A stretch of DNA of 30,373 nucleotides, taken from assembly GCA_001940755.1 (NCBI GenBank), contig MEHH01000004.1, forward strand, positions 1-30,373, given 5' to 3'. Positions 1 to 7,788 of the stretch are shown one piece after another. The stretch comes from Candidatus Heimdallarchaeota archaeon AB_125 (lineage in GTDB: Archaea; Asgardarchaeota; Heimdallarchaeia; Heimdallarchaeales; Heimdallarchaeaceae). The translations under genes were made by a program, and so were the position numbers. How positions within the stretch are numbered: the first letter of the stretch is position 1; each line of letters begins with the position of its first letter. Under the pieces are notes generated by a model that was given only the letters and a program-made list of their open reading frames with translations, was not told the DNA's origin and ran no database searches.

Positions 1-1996
1 CCCAGATTCCTGGACCAACACGTTGCGGTTGAAGAAAATGATTAGTAGCTAGAGTATTGAGCTCAGAAATGATCTTATATAGTGCAGTTGCTTTTCCTAA
101 GAAAAACACGATAGATACTGGAAGTAAGTAGAGTCTTAGAGTTGTTTCCTTTACTTTCAACCACAATATCTTTGGAAAAGCTATCAATCTCCCAATCACT
201 CCTCCTCTTACTTCAACTTGATTTGCTTCTCCAGTATCAGTTCTTTCTTTACTTCTTTTTAGAAGGTGTTGAGCAAGCATAACAATGAAGAAAGACAACA
301 TTCCCCCATATTCTATTAACATTATAAATTTTGAAGGAGCAACAGGATCAGAAGAAGTATTTTCAGGAGTTGCGTTATTAGTAATGTTTGAAGAGCTAAA
401 GAGAGAGTATTTAAGATTGGTAAGAGTTATCTCATCTCCATCCCTGTAGAGAGTTAAACTGATATACACATCATATACATTAGAATAAAGTGTTTGTTGC
501 TTTTGAAGGTCAATATTTTCCTCATATGAGAATTGTTCATCAAAAATAGTTATGAGGTCGAATTTCATAAGAACATGTAACTCTCTTATTGCATTACCAA
601 ATACATTAGTTAAGGAGAAGGAAAAAGAAATGTTGAAGAGGTGGTGGTAATTATCTAGTGTGGTTCTGAAAAAATCTGTGTAAGTTAAATCTAGAGAAAA
701 AAAGGGGGAAGCAGGATGACTCACAGTATCTATTACTGTTCGTTCTAAAGTTTCATGTTCTTGAAGTTCTGGTAAAGCTTCGAACGTAATAAAACTAGTA
801 TTGAGAATATAGAAATACCCTAATCCCGTTGCTGAACCCTGAATTCTGAAAGTAATAGACTCATCATTATCTTTAGTCATAAACTTGGTTGTAATTGTTT
901 GAGAACTATTAATTTGGTTTCTTTCTCCAATTTCTCCTGATTTTCTATTAAATTCAGCAATAATGTCATATCGAATTGAAGGAAGAATTACTGCTCCTAT
1001 ACATCCATAATTCACCCGAATTTCCACAATCTGCTCTGGATAGCTAACTTGAGGTTTCAATGCTGATAAATCAAATGTGTGGTCAAATTCATTGTTGTTC
1101 CATTCATACCATTCATATGCATTATTTGGAAGAATATCTTGATTATTGATTCCATTTGCAGCAAGATGAATAAGTGAAAATAGTATTTCATCAATACACA
1201 TTTCAACGGAAAAATGGATGGTGAGTAAATTTATACCAGAATTAATTTCAGAGAGGAAGCTTTCTGACACATGCTCATCTTCTTGAAACTCTTGTGAGTT
1301 TACAATCTGATAGTTAATCTCGATTTCTAAATGTTGATTTAGGGCTGAAAAGTCGCTTGCTAAAAATGATAGGGTTAGATTAAGCTTATCAAAGTTCAAA
1401 GAATTGTTGAAAATTGTTGAAACACTTTTGGTAATAGTGTTTACACTGCTCCCTTTGAATTTAATCCAGTCAGGAAATAGAGGGAGAGAAGAGGGAGCAT
1501 CAGTAAGCGTTTGGGATTGAATTTTTTTTATTGCTGTTTGAGAAGTAATGTGTATTGTTCCAACTTCATGGTAATAAGAAGTCCGAGCTTCACACGTTAC
1601 AGTGATGTTCTTCTTTCCTGTAAAAACTTCAGGAAAAGAAAAGAGTTGAGTAAGATTATGATTTGAATTATCTTGGAACAGTTTTTCGACTGTGAAATAG
1701 ACTTCAATCTGATCAATTATGAATGTAATTTTTATTCCATCAGCATTTGTTTTATCTCCTGAAACAAGAAAATGCATCTCTAGTATATTGGAAAAATCTA
1801 AATCAAGGTTCAGTTCAACTCTAAAAATATATTTTGCAGTACTGTAGCCATAATTATGGATGATTTCAGGAAAAATTGAGGAAGAAAAATGCTTCTGCTT
1901 ATTCATTTCAGTTTGAGAAAAAGAATTATGACAATTTAAGAGAATTAAACTAACAACTAACGTAATTAGATAGATTCTTCTACTGTTTATTGCCAT
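1..1996 (-). CDS. Large secreted/membrane-anchored protein, partial (runs off left edge)
   Basis: An uninterrupted minus-strand frame of about 665 codons runs from an ATG at 1996 off the left edge; its stop lies outside the window. The first 28 or so residues form a signal peptide (two Arg, then a hydrophobic core rich in Leu, Val and Ile). A long beta-rich, Asn/Thr/Ser-rich extracellular region follows. A transmembrane segment lies near residues 550-575, a basic stretch follows (LLKRSKER), and a second hydrophobic segment lies near 615-637. No enzyme motif is visible. The start at 1996 is preferred over an in-frame ATG at 2011 because a TTTATAAA box at 2023-2030 lies about 27 bases upstream of 1996, which would give a leaderless mRNA. 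It is divergent from the YaaC-like gene. Function is unknown; a cell-surface role is inferred from topology. Confidence 0.82.
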   Translation of the reverse strand, partial: MAINSRRIYLITLVVSLILLNCHNSFSQTEMNKQKHFSSSIFPEIIHNYGYSTAKYIFRVELNLDLDFSNILEMHFLVSGDKTNADGIKITFIIDQIEVYFTVEKLFQDNSNHNLTQLFSFPEVFTGKKNITVTCEARTSYYHEVGTIHITSQTAIKKIQSQTLTDAPSSLPLFPDWIKFKGSSVNTITKSVSTIFNNSLNFDKLNLTLSFLASDFSALNQHLEIEINYQIVNSQEFQEDEHVSESFLSEINSGINLLTIHFSVEMCIDEILFSLIHLAANGINNQDILPNNAYEWYEWNNNEFDHTFDLSALKPQVSYPEQIVEIRVNYGCIGAVILPSIRYDIIAEFNRKSGEIGERNQINSSQTITTKFMTKDNDESITFRIQGSATGLGYFYILNTSFITFEALPELQEHETLERTVIDTVSHPASPFFSLDLTYTDFFRTTLDNYHHLFNISFSFSLTNVFGNAIRELHVLMKFDLITIFDEQFSYEENIDLQKQQTLYSNVYDVYISLTLYRDGDEITLTNLKYSLFSSSNITNNATPENTSSDPVAPSKFIMLIEYGGMLSFFIVMLAQHLLKRSKERTDTGEANQVEVRGGVIGRLIAFPKILWLKVKETTLRLYLLPVSIVFFLGKATALYKIISELNTLATNHFLQPQRVGPGIW

Positions 1997-2022
1997 GTCT
2001 ATAATGTACATTTTTAATTTGA

Positions 2023-2030
2023 TTTATAAA
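2023..2030 (-). promoter_or_regulatory. TATA box (TTTATAAA) for the left-edge surface protein gene
   Basis: TTTATAAA lies 27 bases upstream of the ATG at 1996 on the minus strand, the normal archaeal TATA-to-start distance for a leaderless mRNA. The motif is self-complementary, but it is too close to the plus-strand ATG at 2039 to serve that gene. TTTTTAAT at 2011-2018 is better placed for the plus-strand gene. Confidence 0.55.
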
Positions 2031-2038
2031 CTCGAGAA

Positions 2039-2944
2039 ATGTTGGAAAAAGCACAAGTTTTCTTACCACAACTACATAAAGTATATAATATTAACAGTTT
2101 AGTAAAAGCAATGTCTAGTTATACTGATAGAAGACAACGTGTACTCAATCTATTACTGAAAGGAACAAATACCTTTTTTCTTACAGAATGTTTGAATTAT
2201 AATTTTACAATTTCTGCACAGTATCCTAGAAATAGGGAATCAATAGAAAGAAACATTTCACGTTACAATAAAAAAATAGAACGTTTTTTCAAAGATAAAA
2301 AGAAGACTATATCTCCTATAGAACCTTTTCAAACCAATTATAGACAACGAGCAGAAAAAGCTTCTTTATACTTTCAACAAGCACTTGAACTGTATAGAAC
2401 TTCTTTATCAATGCCACGAAATACGAGACCTCTTGTGGAATATTATTCATTACTTCAAGCTGTTAAGGGATCAATTATACTTGAATTAGATTTCACGAAA
2501 GAGTATGTTTTTGAACATCATGGATTAACAGCAGATTATAATGATGAGACTGTGTATATTAGAGCTAAAGTTAAGAAACAGGGAGTATTTCCAGCCCTTC
2601 TTTTAAGATTCTCACGTGTATATGACCATGGAGAAGACTGTGAAAATAATAGATTTGAATACTCGATGGATGAATATTTTAACAATAAATTTACACCTTC
2701 ATTAGAAGAATTATTTGAAAATTTACTAAACAGCTATAATGTAAATCTCCCTAAAACATTCATTGCTTCATGGATGATCTCTTTATTAGTAAGATATAAA
2801 CCTGAACTTTGGCATGATTTACTTAGTGGGAAACATGATAAAATGAGCATTTATTTACAGCAATTTCATTATATCAAAATACCAGAAGCATTTAATTCAT
2901 TACTCATCGATTATGGGGGAAATTACTTGACTCCCCAGTTTTAA
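2039..2944 (+). CDS. YaaC-like protein
   Basis: A 301-residue soluble protein without signal peptide or membrane segment. Residues about 102-170 resemble the YaaC family described in Bacillus: an AEKASLYFQQA segment, then PLVEYYSLLQAVKGSI, then HHGL, and a GVFPALL segment further on. These match the YaaC pattern of a helical pair followed by Y-x(n)-K and HG. The N-terminal 100 residues are basic and I cannot place them. No biochemical role is established for YaaC to my knowledge, so none is assigned. The gene stands alone, divergent from the secreted protein on its left and convergent with a degraded gene on its right. Its start is ATG with no visible Shine-Dalgarno site, consistent with a leaderless message. 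Family assignment is by recall of the pattern, not by search. Confidence 0.72.
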   Translation: MLEKAQVFLPQLHKVYNINSLVKAMSSYTDRRQRVLNLLLKGTNTFFLTECLNYNFTISAQYPRNRESIERNISRYNKKIERFFKDKKKTISPIEPFQTNYRQRAEKASLYFQQALELYRTSLSMPRNTRPLVEYYSLLQAVKGSIILELDFTKEYVFEHHGLTADYNDETVYIRAKVKKQGVFPALLLRFSRVYDHGEDCENNRFEYSMDEYFNNKFTPSLEELFENLLNSYNVNLPKTFIASWMISLLVRYKPELWHDLLSGKHDKMSIYLQQFHYIKIPEAFNSLLIDYGGNYLTPQF

Positions 2945-2991
2945 ATAGTTTTAGCGACACTTGAGTTTAATTAATCAGCTCTTTTGATTAC

Positions 2992-3393
2992 CTAAATTTC
3001 AAGTTTCTTCATTGTTTTTAGATGTTCAAAAACCTTGATATGTTCTGCATTATATTCTGCTAATGTTCTTCTTTCCTTGTTTTGAGATTCATCTTCGTTG
3101 TTTATAACACCATAAAGCTCTTGATTATTATAGTCAAGCATCTTCATGAGACCATCAAATATATCTAAATAGTGGTTGTGCATCTTTTTCAACTCAATAA
3201 TTTCCTTTCTTAATTCATATACTTCATCACTTTTTCTGAAAAGAAAACAGTAGGAGAAATAAAGACTAGATTGTTATCAGATGTTGTTATTTGAATAAAA
3301 TTGTTTTTTCGATTCTTTGCACTAGAATAGATTGAAATTCTTATGTTCTCTCTGATCTCGATTGGAACGAAGAATATTCTGGATACTGTGTTT
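2992..3393 (-). pseudogene. Frameshifted, N-terminally truncated gene remnant
   Basis: A 66-codon frame (TTG at 3192, or ATG at 3183, to TAG at 2992) continues upstream without a stop but also without a start. It becomes the helical, charged segment RKSDEVYELRKEIIELKK. In the neighbouring frame, codons upstream of about 3235 read as a beta-rich protein (SRIFFVPIEIRENIRISIYS, later FISPTVFFS) that stops at MKYMN just after the A-run near 3231-3236. Joining the two frames at that run gives one sensible protein of about 130 residues, so I read this as a single gene broken by an indel. The upstream part has no ATG, GTG or TTG start and extends into the 3' end of the next gene, so the N-terminus is also gone. 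No family is recognised. Confidence 0.4.
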
Positions 3394-4056
3394 TTAATTT
3401 TTGTATTTGGTGATACTTGATTTTCTCCTTATGTATAGAGAAACCTTTAATGAAAATAGTGAAAGGAACACTATTGGGAATATGAATGAGAAGCTCGTTA
3501 TTTCTGTAGGAATATAATCAAAATCAATGTAAGTTATATTTACTATACCAGAACTCACAGTGATAATCGCTGGTAATTCCTCAGAGGTGATATTATTGAT
3601 AATATAAGCTGTATTTATAAGTCTCCAAAGAGTATAATTTCCGTCTGGAAGATAGGTTAGATTTGCTTGATTAATATAAAACTTAACCAAACTACCTTCA
3701 GAAGTAATACCAGGTTGATAGGAATATCTCATAATTGTTGCATGAGCACATGCTATCTGATCAATTTCTAATGATTGATTTACAAATGTTGCATTAATAA
3801 AAACGTTAGGTCGAAAATCTGATAACTCTATTACTGTTTGATTTTCGTCTGCTCTATTTAAAATTTCCACTTCTACAGAGATACCAAATAAGGTGTCATT
3901 AGGTGCGGAATGATCTGCAATTACTGAGATATTACTAATCCCTGAGATTCTAGAAGCAACAACTGGTAAATCTCCATGGACTGATAATATAATCTGAAAG
4001 ACAATTAAATGAATTATTATAGCTATAACCAGAATTTTTCCTAATTTTCTTTTCAT
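3394..4056 (-). CDS. Small secreted protein with C-terminal membrane anchor
   Basis: 220 residues. Residues 1-28 are a signal peptide (MKRKLGK, then a long hydrophobic stretch). An extracellular beta-rich domain with many potential N-glycosylation sequons (for example NQTV, NATF, NQSL, NLTY, NYTL) follows. A membrane segment at about 187-206 is followed by the basic tail RRKSS. This N-signal/C-anchor layout matches the other surface proteins in the window. The start is firm: GAGGAGG lies about seven bases before the ATG, and a TATA-like GTTATATATG at 4121-4130 lies upstream. The neighbouring protease gene lies just upstream on the same strand, so the pair may be co-expressed. No known domain is recognised. 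Confidence 0.75.
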   Translation of the reverse strand: MKRKLGKILVIAIIIHLIVFQIILSVHGDLPVVASRISGISNISVIADHSAPNDTLFGISVEVEILNRADENQTVIELSDFRPNVFINATFVNQSLEIDQIACAHATIMRYSYQPGITSEGSLVKFYINQANLTYLPDGNYTLWRLINTAYIINNITSEELPAIITVSSGIVNITYIDFDYIPTEITSFSFIFPIVFLSLFSLKVSLYIRRKSSITKYKN

Positions 4057-4120
4057 GAATTTTCCTCCTCTTTGCTTCTTTTTATTTACAGATAATCTTT
4101 ACTTAATGTATACTCAAATA

Positions 4121-4130
4121 CATATATAAC
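4121..4130 (-). promoter_or_regulatory. TATA-like box for the small anchored secreted protein
   Basis: GTTATATATG on the minus strand predicts a transcript start near 4098. That would leave a leader of about 40 bases carrying the strong GAGGAGG ribosome site before the ATG at 4056. It overlaps the tail of the intergenic gap behind the protease stop, suggesting the gene has its own promoter. Confidence 0.4.
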
Positions 4131-4133
4131 AAT

Positions 4134-5321
4134 TTAGGCTGCCCATCTCCCCTCCATATAGGCTTTTTGATAAGCCCTGTAAGCATCCATATAACCATAC
4201 CCCATCTTCTGGTCAAAAGTGCTCCTTGAACTAGCATATTGTAATATATCTATTACTTTATCCAAAGAAGGGTCAGTTGAACTACCAATACCATTATGAT
4301 ATCCAGTAATTATTAGTGCAACTATCGCAGCTAAATAAGCTGTACTATAACTTGTTCCGTCTGAATATACCCATTCTCCTCTTGCAATCTGCAAATCTTG
4401 GTCAAAGAAAGCGTCTACTAATACAGGCACTCCATTCCCTGGTTCAAGCCAATTAACAATTTGATTGGCTGCTTCATTGTCTTCGTACCATGATGAAAAA
4501 TAAGATTTCTGATTTTTCCATGACCATGGTTCACTCCTATCTTCATGATCTATTGAACCAACAGAATACCATTCAGTATAATATGATTGATATTTATAAT
4601 ATTTAATACCCAACTGATTTAGATAATTACAAAAATTACCTGCAGCTGTAAGCATTATTACATCTTTACTAATTAAGCTACTCCATTTTTGAAGAATCGC
4701 AGGGGTTGTAAAATTTATAGAATGTACCCATGACCAACTGATAATATCAATGTCTTTTGATGCTTGGTTGTCATCAATCCATTCCCATATCTCGTATATT
4801 CCATAATCAAATCCAAAAGTATCCCAGTCGTCAGGATCCTCACCAGGTTCGTGTCGATAATCAACAAAAATCACCTTTAAGTCTCTAGCAATTGCAGCTA
4901 GTACAGAGATAACCGCAAAACCATGACCATGTTGGACTTGGTCATCTAGAAGTGAATCATCTGGATTGGTAATATATGTTACATCATGCTCAGTATCATT
5001 TGTTAAAAAGCCAATGATATCAACATTAGCTTCAGGATTTTGTTCTAGTGCCTTCCATTCAAGCTCTGTAAGACCATCATCAATTACAACAATTGTGACA
5101 TAATCATCGATAGTAATTCCATAGTAATCAACTACACAGTCTACTCCAGTATATGTATACGCTTTATCTTGAAGTTGTCCGACATTTACAGCTGGATTTG
5201 GTACATCCTCATCCACGGTTCCAGTTTTGAAGGAACTGGGGTAGATTGTAACAGTGAACTGAACAGGTGCGAAACTTGCTAAAATTAGATAACATAAAGA
5301 AATGGCTTTTACAAATTTCAT
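4134..5321 (-). CDS. Secreted subtilisin-like serine protease (S8 family)
   Basis: A secreted peptidase of the subtilase family. The triad is visible; residue numbers count from the upstream ATG at 5330. The Asp is in VVIDDG (D84), the His in HGHGFAV (H134), the oxyanion Asn in AAGN (N232) and the nucleophile in GTSYSTA (S327). A signal peptide occupies the N-terminus (ISLCYLILASFAPV) and about 50 residues precede the catalytic core, enough for a short pro-region. The His and Ser motifs deviate from the usual HGTHVAG and GTSMAAP, so this is a divergent member, but all catalytic residues are kept. I choose the ATG at 5321 rather than 5330: GGAG at 5331-5334 sits nine bases before it and abuts the 5330 ATG. 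A TATA box at 5367-5376 fits. No C-terminal anchor is present, so the product is probably released. Confidence 0.85.
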   Translation of the reverse strand: MKFVKAISLCYLILASFAPVQFTVTIYPSSFKTGTVDEDVPNPAVNVGQLQDKAYTYTGVDCVVDYYGITIDDYVTIVVIDDGLTELEWKALEQNPEANVDIIGFLTNDTEHDVTYITNPDDSLLDDQVQHGHGFAVISVLAAIARDLKVIFVDYRHEPGEDPDDWDTFGFDYGIYEIWEWIDDNQASKDIDIISWSWVHSINFTTPAILQKWSSLISKDVIMLTAAGNFCNYLNQLGIKYYKYQSYYTEWYSVGSIDHEDRSEPWSWKNQKSYFSSWYEDNEAANQIVNWLEPGNGVPVLVDAFFDQDLQIARGEWVYSDGTSYSTAYLAAIVALIITGYHNGIGSSTDPSLDKVIDILQYASSRSTFDQKMGYGYMDAYRAYQKAYMEGRWAA

Positions 5322-5330
5322 TAATCTCAT

Positions 5331-5334
5331 CTCC
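5331..5334 (-). promoter_or_regulatory. Shine-Dalgarno site deciding the protease start
   Basis: GGAG on the minus strand directly abuts one ATG (5330) and is nine bases from the next in-frame ATG (5321). Normal spacing favours 5321 as the true start; the product would lose only MRL. Confidence 0.55.
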
Positions 5335-5347
5335 TTTAATTTAAGTA

Positions 5348-5650
5348 ATGACTAGTTTCTCTTCTTCTTATAAATACTTTTTTCAAATTCAGAATCAAAC
5401 CTTTTCAGAGCATGATGTAATGATGATGTATTTCTTTTCTGATAGACTTATGGTCTTTGACGGCATCCCTGGAATTAATGGAAAAGTCAAAAGAATTGGC
5501 ACTTTGCAAACTGGTATGAATTCCTTCTTAAGAAAAATGGATATTACATTCAGACAAGATCCTCGAACACTTCGACCAAGAGTAAATAAAAAGGACTCTC
5601 AACTAGATAAAAAGCAAAAATCAGAAGGAAATTACTTTGTAGCAGCTTAA
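5348..5650 (+). pseudogene. Isolated C-terminal fragment of ABCE1 (RLI1) ribosome-recycling ATPase
   Basis: This 100-codon frame encodes the last 80 or so residues of ABCE1/RLI and nothing else of it. Visible landmarks in order are SEHDVMM (the switch-His EHD region of the second nucleotide-binding domain), SDRLMVFDGIPG, GMNSFLRKMDITFR, RPRVNK, and the terminal DKKQKSEGNYF. A full ABCE1 is about 600 residues with two iron-sulfur clusters and two ATPase domains; all Walker A, signature and Walker B parts are absent. The first 17 codons do not match ABCE1 and contain a TATA-like element (5367-5376), so if expressed, translation might begin at the ATG cluster at 5420. The reading frame is intact to its stop. 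It is probably a relic of a duplicated or rearranged gene; a retained mini-protein is possible. Its end overlaps the SDR gene by 4 bases, convergently. Confidence 0.7.
5367..5376. promoter_or_regulatory. TATA element between protease and ABCE1 fragment
   Basis: The sequence is CTTATAAATA on the plus strand and TATTTATAAG on the minus strand. On the minus strand it predicts a transcript start near 5343, just ahead of the protease ribosome site, which is the likelier use. On the plus strand it predicts a start near 5400, inside the ABCE1-fragment frame and just before the ATG run at 5420. Confidence 0.5.
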
Positions 5651-6549
5651 TTCTTTGTTTTTGTTGCTACTGCTAGTTCTATTTCCTTTTCTTCTAACTT
5701 CGTCTCTTCAAATTCAATTTTCTTGATATTTGCTATTCTTGCTTTGTAAATCTGTTCTGCAATTTTCAATGTAATCTTTTCTTTTAGAAATCCGAACTTC
5801 TCGGTAATCCACAGAAGCGGAATAAATGATCTAGGTTGAATCAAATTGTTTTTTGGCTTTATAGTAAGTTTAGCAATTTTTATGGCTAGTTTATCAACGG
5901 CTTTTCCATTTACTATTTCATCGTTTAAGCCTGATATCTTGTTGAACTCAGTATTATAAGGTCCTGGTAAAACAGTTGACACAGATATTCCGTAATCTTT
6001 GAGTTCTTGTCTTATACCATCTCCGAACACTTTTACAGCAGATTTTGTTGCACAATAAACTGCAAAAGGATAAACAGGAAGCATTGCTAGAGATGAAGAG
6101 ATATTAATAATACTCCCACCACCTTGTTCTTCCATAATTGGCACAACTGCATGTGTCATTTTAATCAAAGAAAGAATATTTGTTTCTATTAATTGATCAA
6201 TTTCTTCTTCAGGTTGATTCAGAAATAGATTTGCTTTTCCCAATCCTGCATTATTAATGAGCACATCAATTCTACCAAACATTTTCAATGTTAGATCAAT
6301 TATTCTCGTTCTGTCTTCTCTGTTCCTTATGTCGCTGACAATTGGTAAAACTTTCAATTTTTGCTTTTTCAATAAATTTGCAGTGTGATACAGTTTTCTC
6401 TTTCTTCTTGCTGTAAGAACAAGTTTAGGTTTATATCTAACTAGAGCTTGGGCAACAGCTTTTCCTATACCTGAAGAAGCTCCAGTAATAATGATGACTT
6501 TACTATCATCAAAAAAAGCATTATTTGAGTATCGAGCTTTTTTTTGCAT
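5647..6549 (-). CDS. Short-chain dehydrogenase/reductase (SDR)
   Basis: A 300-residue classical SDR. TGASSGIG at residues 22-29 is the Rossmann dinucleotide-binding loop. NNAG is at 99-102. The catalytic Ser lies in INISSS at about 151-153, and YCATK at 165-169 supplies the Tyr and Lys. The ARRKRK stretch after the second strand (about 47-52) is basic, which usually favours NADPH over NADH. About 50 residues beyond the core SDR fold end in a Lys/Glu-rich helical tail (KKIEFEETKLEEKEIE). The substrate cannot be told from sequence. The start ATG at 6549 lies 23 bases below TTTTTATAAG (6572-6581), so the message is probably leaderless. The 3' end overlaps the ABCE1 fragment by four bases. Confidence 0.9.
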   Translation of the reverse strand: MQKKARYSNNAFFDDSKVIIITGASSGIGKAVAQALVRYKPKLVLTARRKRKLYHTANLLKKQKLKVLPIVSDIRNREDRTRIIDLTLKMFGRIDVLINNAGLGKANLFLNQPEEEIDQLIETNILSLIKMTHAVVPIMEEQGGGSIINISSSLAMLPVYPFAVYCATKSAVKVFGDGIRQELKDYGISVSTVLPGPYNTEFNKISGLNDEIVNGKAVDKLAIKIAKLTIKPKNNLIQPRSFIPLLWITEKFGFLKEKITLKIAEQIYKARIANIKKIEFEETKLEEKEIELAVATKTKN

Positions 6550-6571
6550 AATATCAGAAATTGTTCTAAAT

Positions 6572-6581
6572 TATCTTATAA
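6572..6581 (-). promoter_or_regulatory. TATA box for the SDR gene
   Basis: TTTTTATAAG on the minus strand, 23 bases or so above the ATG at 6549, predicts a leaderless transcript. Confidence 0.5.
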
Positions 6582-6613
6582 AAACTCAAAAAAAGAAAGA
6601 GAAGAAAATCGAA

Positions 6614-7042
6614 TTATTTTTTCTTTAGATGCTCAAACCACTCAGGAAGTTTTAATTCTTCATTAGAAACACTATCTCCTGGTAAATATGGTTTGATATC
6701 TAGTACCGGTGTTCCATCAACAGCATCTATTCTATCGATGTAAAGCTTATTGTTTTCCACTTTTAACAATTTAACTTTGGTTAAGCCTATTGGATTTGGA
6801 CGTGTAGGGCTTCTAGAAGAGAAAATACCTGTTTCAATAGAAGTGTCTAGTTTTGGAGGAGTAGCTAGCATTTGAGATCTATCTTGAGGATTATCTCTCA
6901 TTGATATCCACCATAATACGAAAATATGACTAAATTTTTCGATATGACGTAAACCAGTTGAATATAGTTGTGATAACTCGATATAACATGCTTCTTTATC
7001 TATTCTTACTATACCTATCTGATGAATTCCAAAAGATGACAT
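6614..7042 (-). CDS. trmO: tRNA (N6-threonylcarbamoyladenosine37-N6) methyltransferase TrmO
   Basis: A protein of the TrmO/YaeB (UPF0066, VirR-like) family, which methylates t6A37 of certain tRNAs using SAM. Landmarks: IGIVR near the start, LRHIEKFSHIFVLWW in the first third, then the family's IFSSRSPTRPNPIGL signature (roughly residues 70-85), and DAVDGTPVLDIKPYLP (roughly 105-122). At 142 residues it is the compact archaeal form without the C-terminal extension found in many bacterial proteins. I start it at the ATG at 7042; the in-frame TTG at 7051 three codons upstream is less likely. It belongs with Pcc1 elsewhere in the window, since Pcc1 acts in making the t6A that TrmO modifies. Confidence 0.9.
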   Translation of the reverse strand: MSSFGIHQIGIVRIDKEACYIELSQLYSTGLRHIEKFSHIFVLWWISMRDNPQDRSQMLATPPKLDTSIETGIFSSRSPTRPNPIGLTKVKLLKVENNKLYIDRIDAVDGTPVLDIKPYLPGDSVSNEELKLPEWFEHLKKK

Positions 7043-7112
7043 TATTATCAATCTTCAATAGTTTATTCATCTTTTGAATTTTTCTTTATCACTTAATTCT
7101 GAAATAACTTAC

Positions 7113-7364
7113 TTAATCAAAGAAGAAATCTAGGGTGTGTTTTTCTTTTCGTTGTTCAACAACCTTCTCATAAAATTCCTTTTCAATCTTCATGTTCGCT
7201 TTTTCTAATGCATATTTCGGAATGAATTTACGGAAGAGTTTAACATTCAATCTTTGCTCGAGAAACTGTGTTTCATAATACTTTTCCCAAAGAGAATCAC
7301 CATCTTCATTGAAAAATTCTTTATGAAAACCATCTTTTATTGTCTGTTTTACAAAACATCTCAC
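7113..7364 (-). CDS. DUF4130-like C-terminal part, separated from its N-terminal part by an in-frame TAA
   Basis: 83 codons starting at GTG, two codons after the TAA that ends the preceding frame and in the same reading frame. The segment LWEKYYETQF, then EQRLNVKLFRKFIPKYALEK, resembles the C-terminal motif of the DUF4130/TIGR03915 family (pattern W-x-x-Y/F-(n)-I-E-R-x-N-x-x-L-x-x-Q-F-M-P-x-x-Y/W). No Shine-Dalgarno site precedes the GTG. The two parts may be one gene broken by a nonsense mutation, a real two-piece protein translated by re-initiation, or a readthrough product. A short repeated motif (AAGCAGACAATT before the stop, AAACAGACAATA after it) brackets the stop. The function of DUF4130 proteins is not established; they are linked to a radical SAM protein and to uracil-DNA glycosylase-like domains in many genomes. 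Confidence 0.6.
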   Translation of the reverse strand: MRCFVKQTIKDGFHKEFFNEDGDSLWEKYYETQFLEQRLNVKLFRKFIPKYALEKANMKIEKEFYEKVVEQRKEKHTLDFFFD

Positions 7365-7367
7365 TTT

Positions 7368-7784
7368 TTAAATAATTGTCTGCTTGGAACTACCTCTAAA
7401 CTTTGGAAATTCAGGTAAATCTGTTCTATTGGTTACAACAGAAAAAGATTTACTAGCAAAGACAATGATAACAAATCTATCAAATCTTCTTGCTAGAGAT
7501 TTAGCAATAAGATAACATGTATCATGTTCATTGTTACATTCTCCTACAAGCACCATTTCAGAATATGGTTTAAGTCGCATATAAGCTGATAAGAGATGCA
7601 CTTCTCTTAGAACTGCATTTCCTCTCTTTTTAACTAGTTTACCTAAATCTGAACATCCTGTAGTTATCTCAAAAGGTTTGGTCTCTAGCAAGAATTTAGC
7701 TTTGATAATTAGATCATTGGTTGATTCTTTGTGATAACTTGCAGCATTAAAATACTCTTCTGCAGATAAACTACAACCAAACAA
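7368..7784 (-). CDS. DUF4130/TIGR03915-like protein, N-terminal part
   Basis: The sequence KLVKKRGNAVLREVHLLSAY, then a His (NNEHDT), then ARRFDRFVIIVF, parallels the core of the TIGR03915/DUF4130 family, in which V-x-x-E-x-H-R precedes a conserved H and an HFxxRF motif. In most genomes this partner is next to the radical SAM gene, as it is here. I start it at the TTG at 7784: AAAGGAGGTG (7794-7803), at the very end of the radical SAM gene, lies nine bases before it. An open frame extends upstream to 7847 but would overlap the radical SAM gene by 59 bases. The usual N-terminal part of the family seems shortened. The frame ends with TAA at 7368-7370 and the rest of the family continues in the same frame after it. 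Confidence 0.65.
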   Translation of the reverse strand: MFGCSLSAEEYFNAASYHKESTNDLIIKAKFLLETKPFEITTGCSDLGKLVKKRGNAVLREVHLLSAYMRLKPYSEMVLVGECNNEHDTCYLIAKSLARRFDRFVIIVFASKSFSVVTNRTDLPEFPKFRGSSKQTII

Positions 7785-7788
7785 GTTT

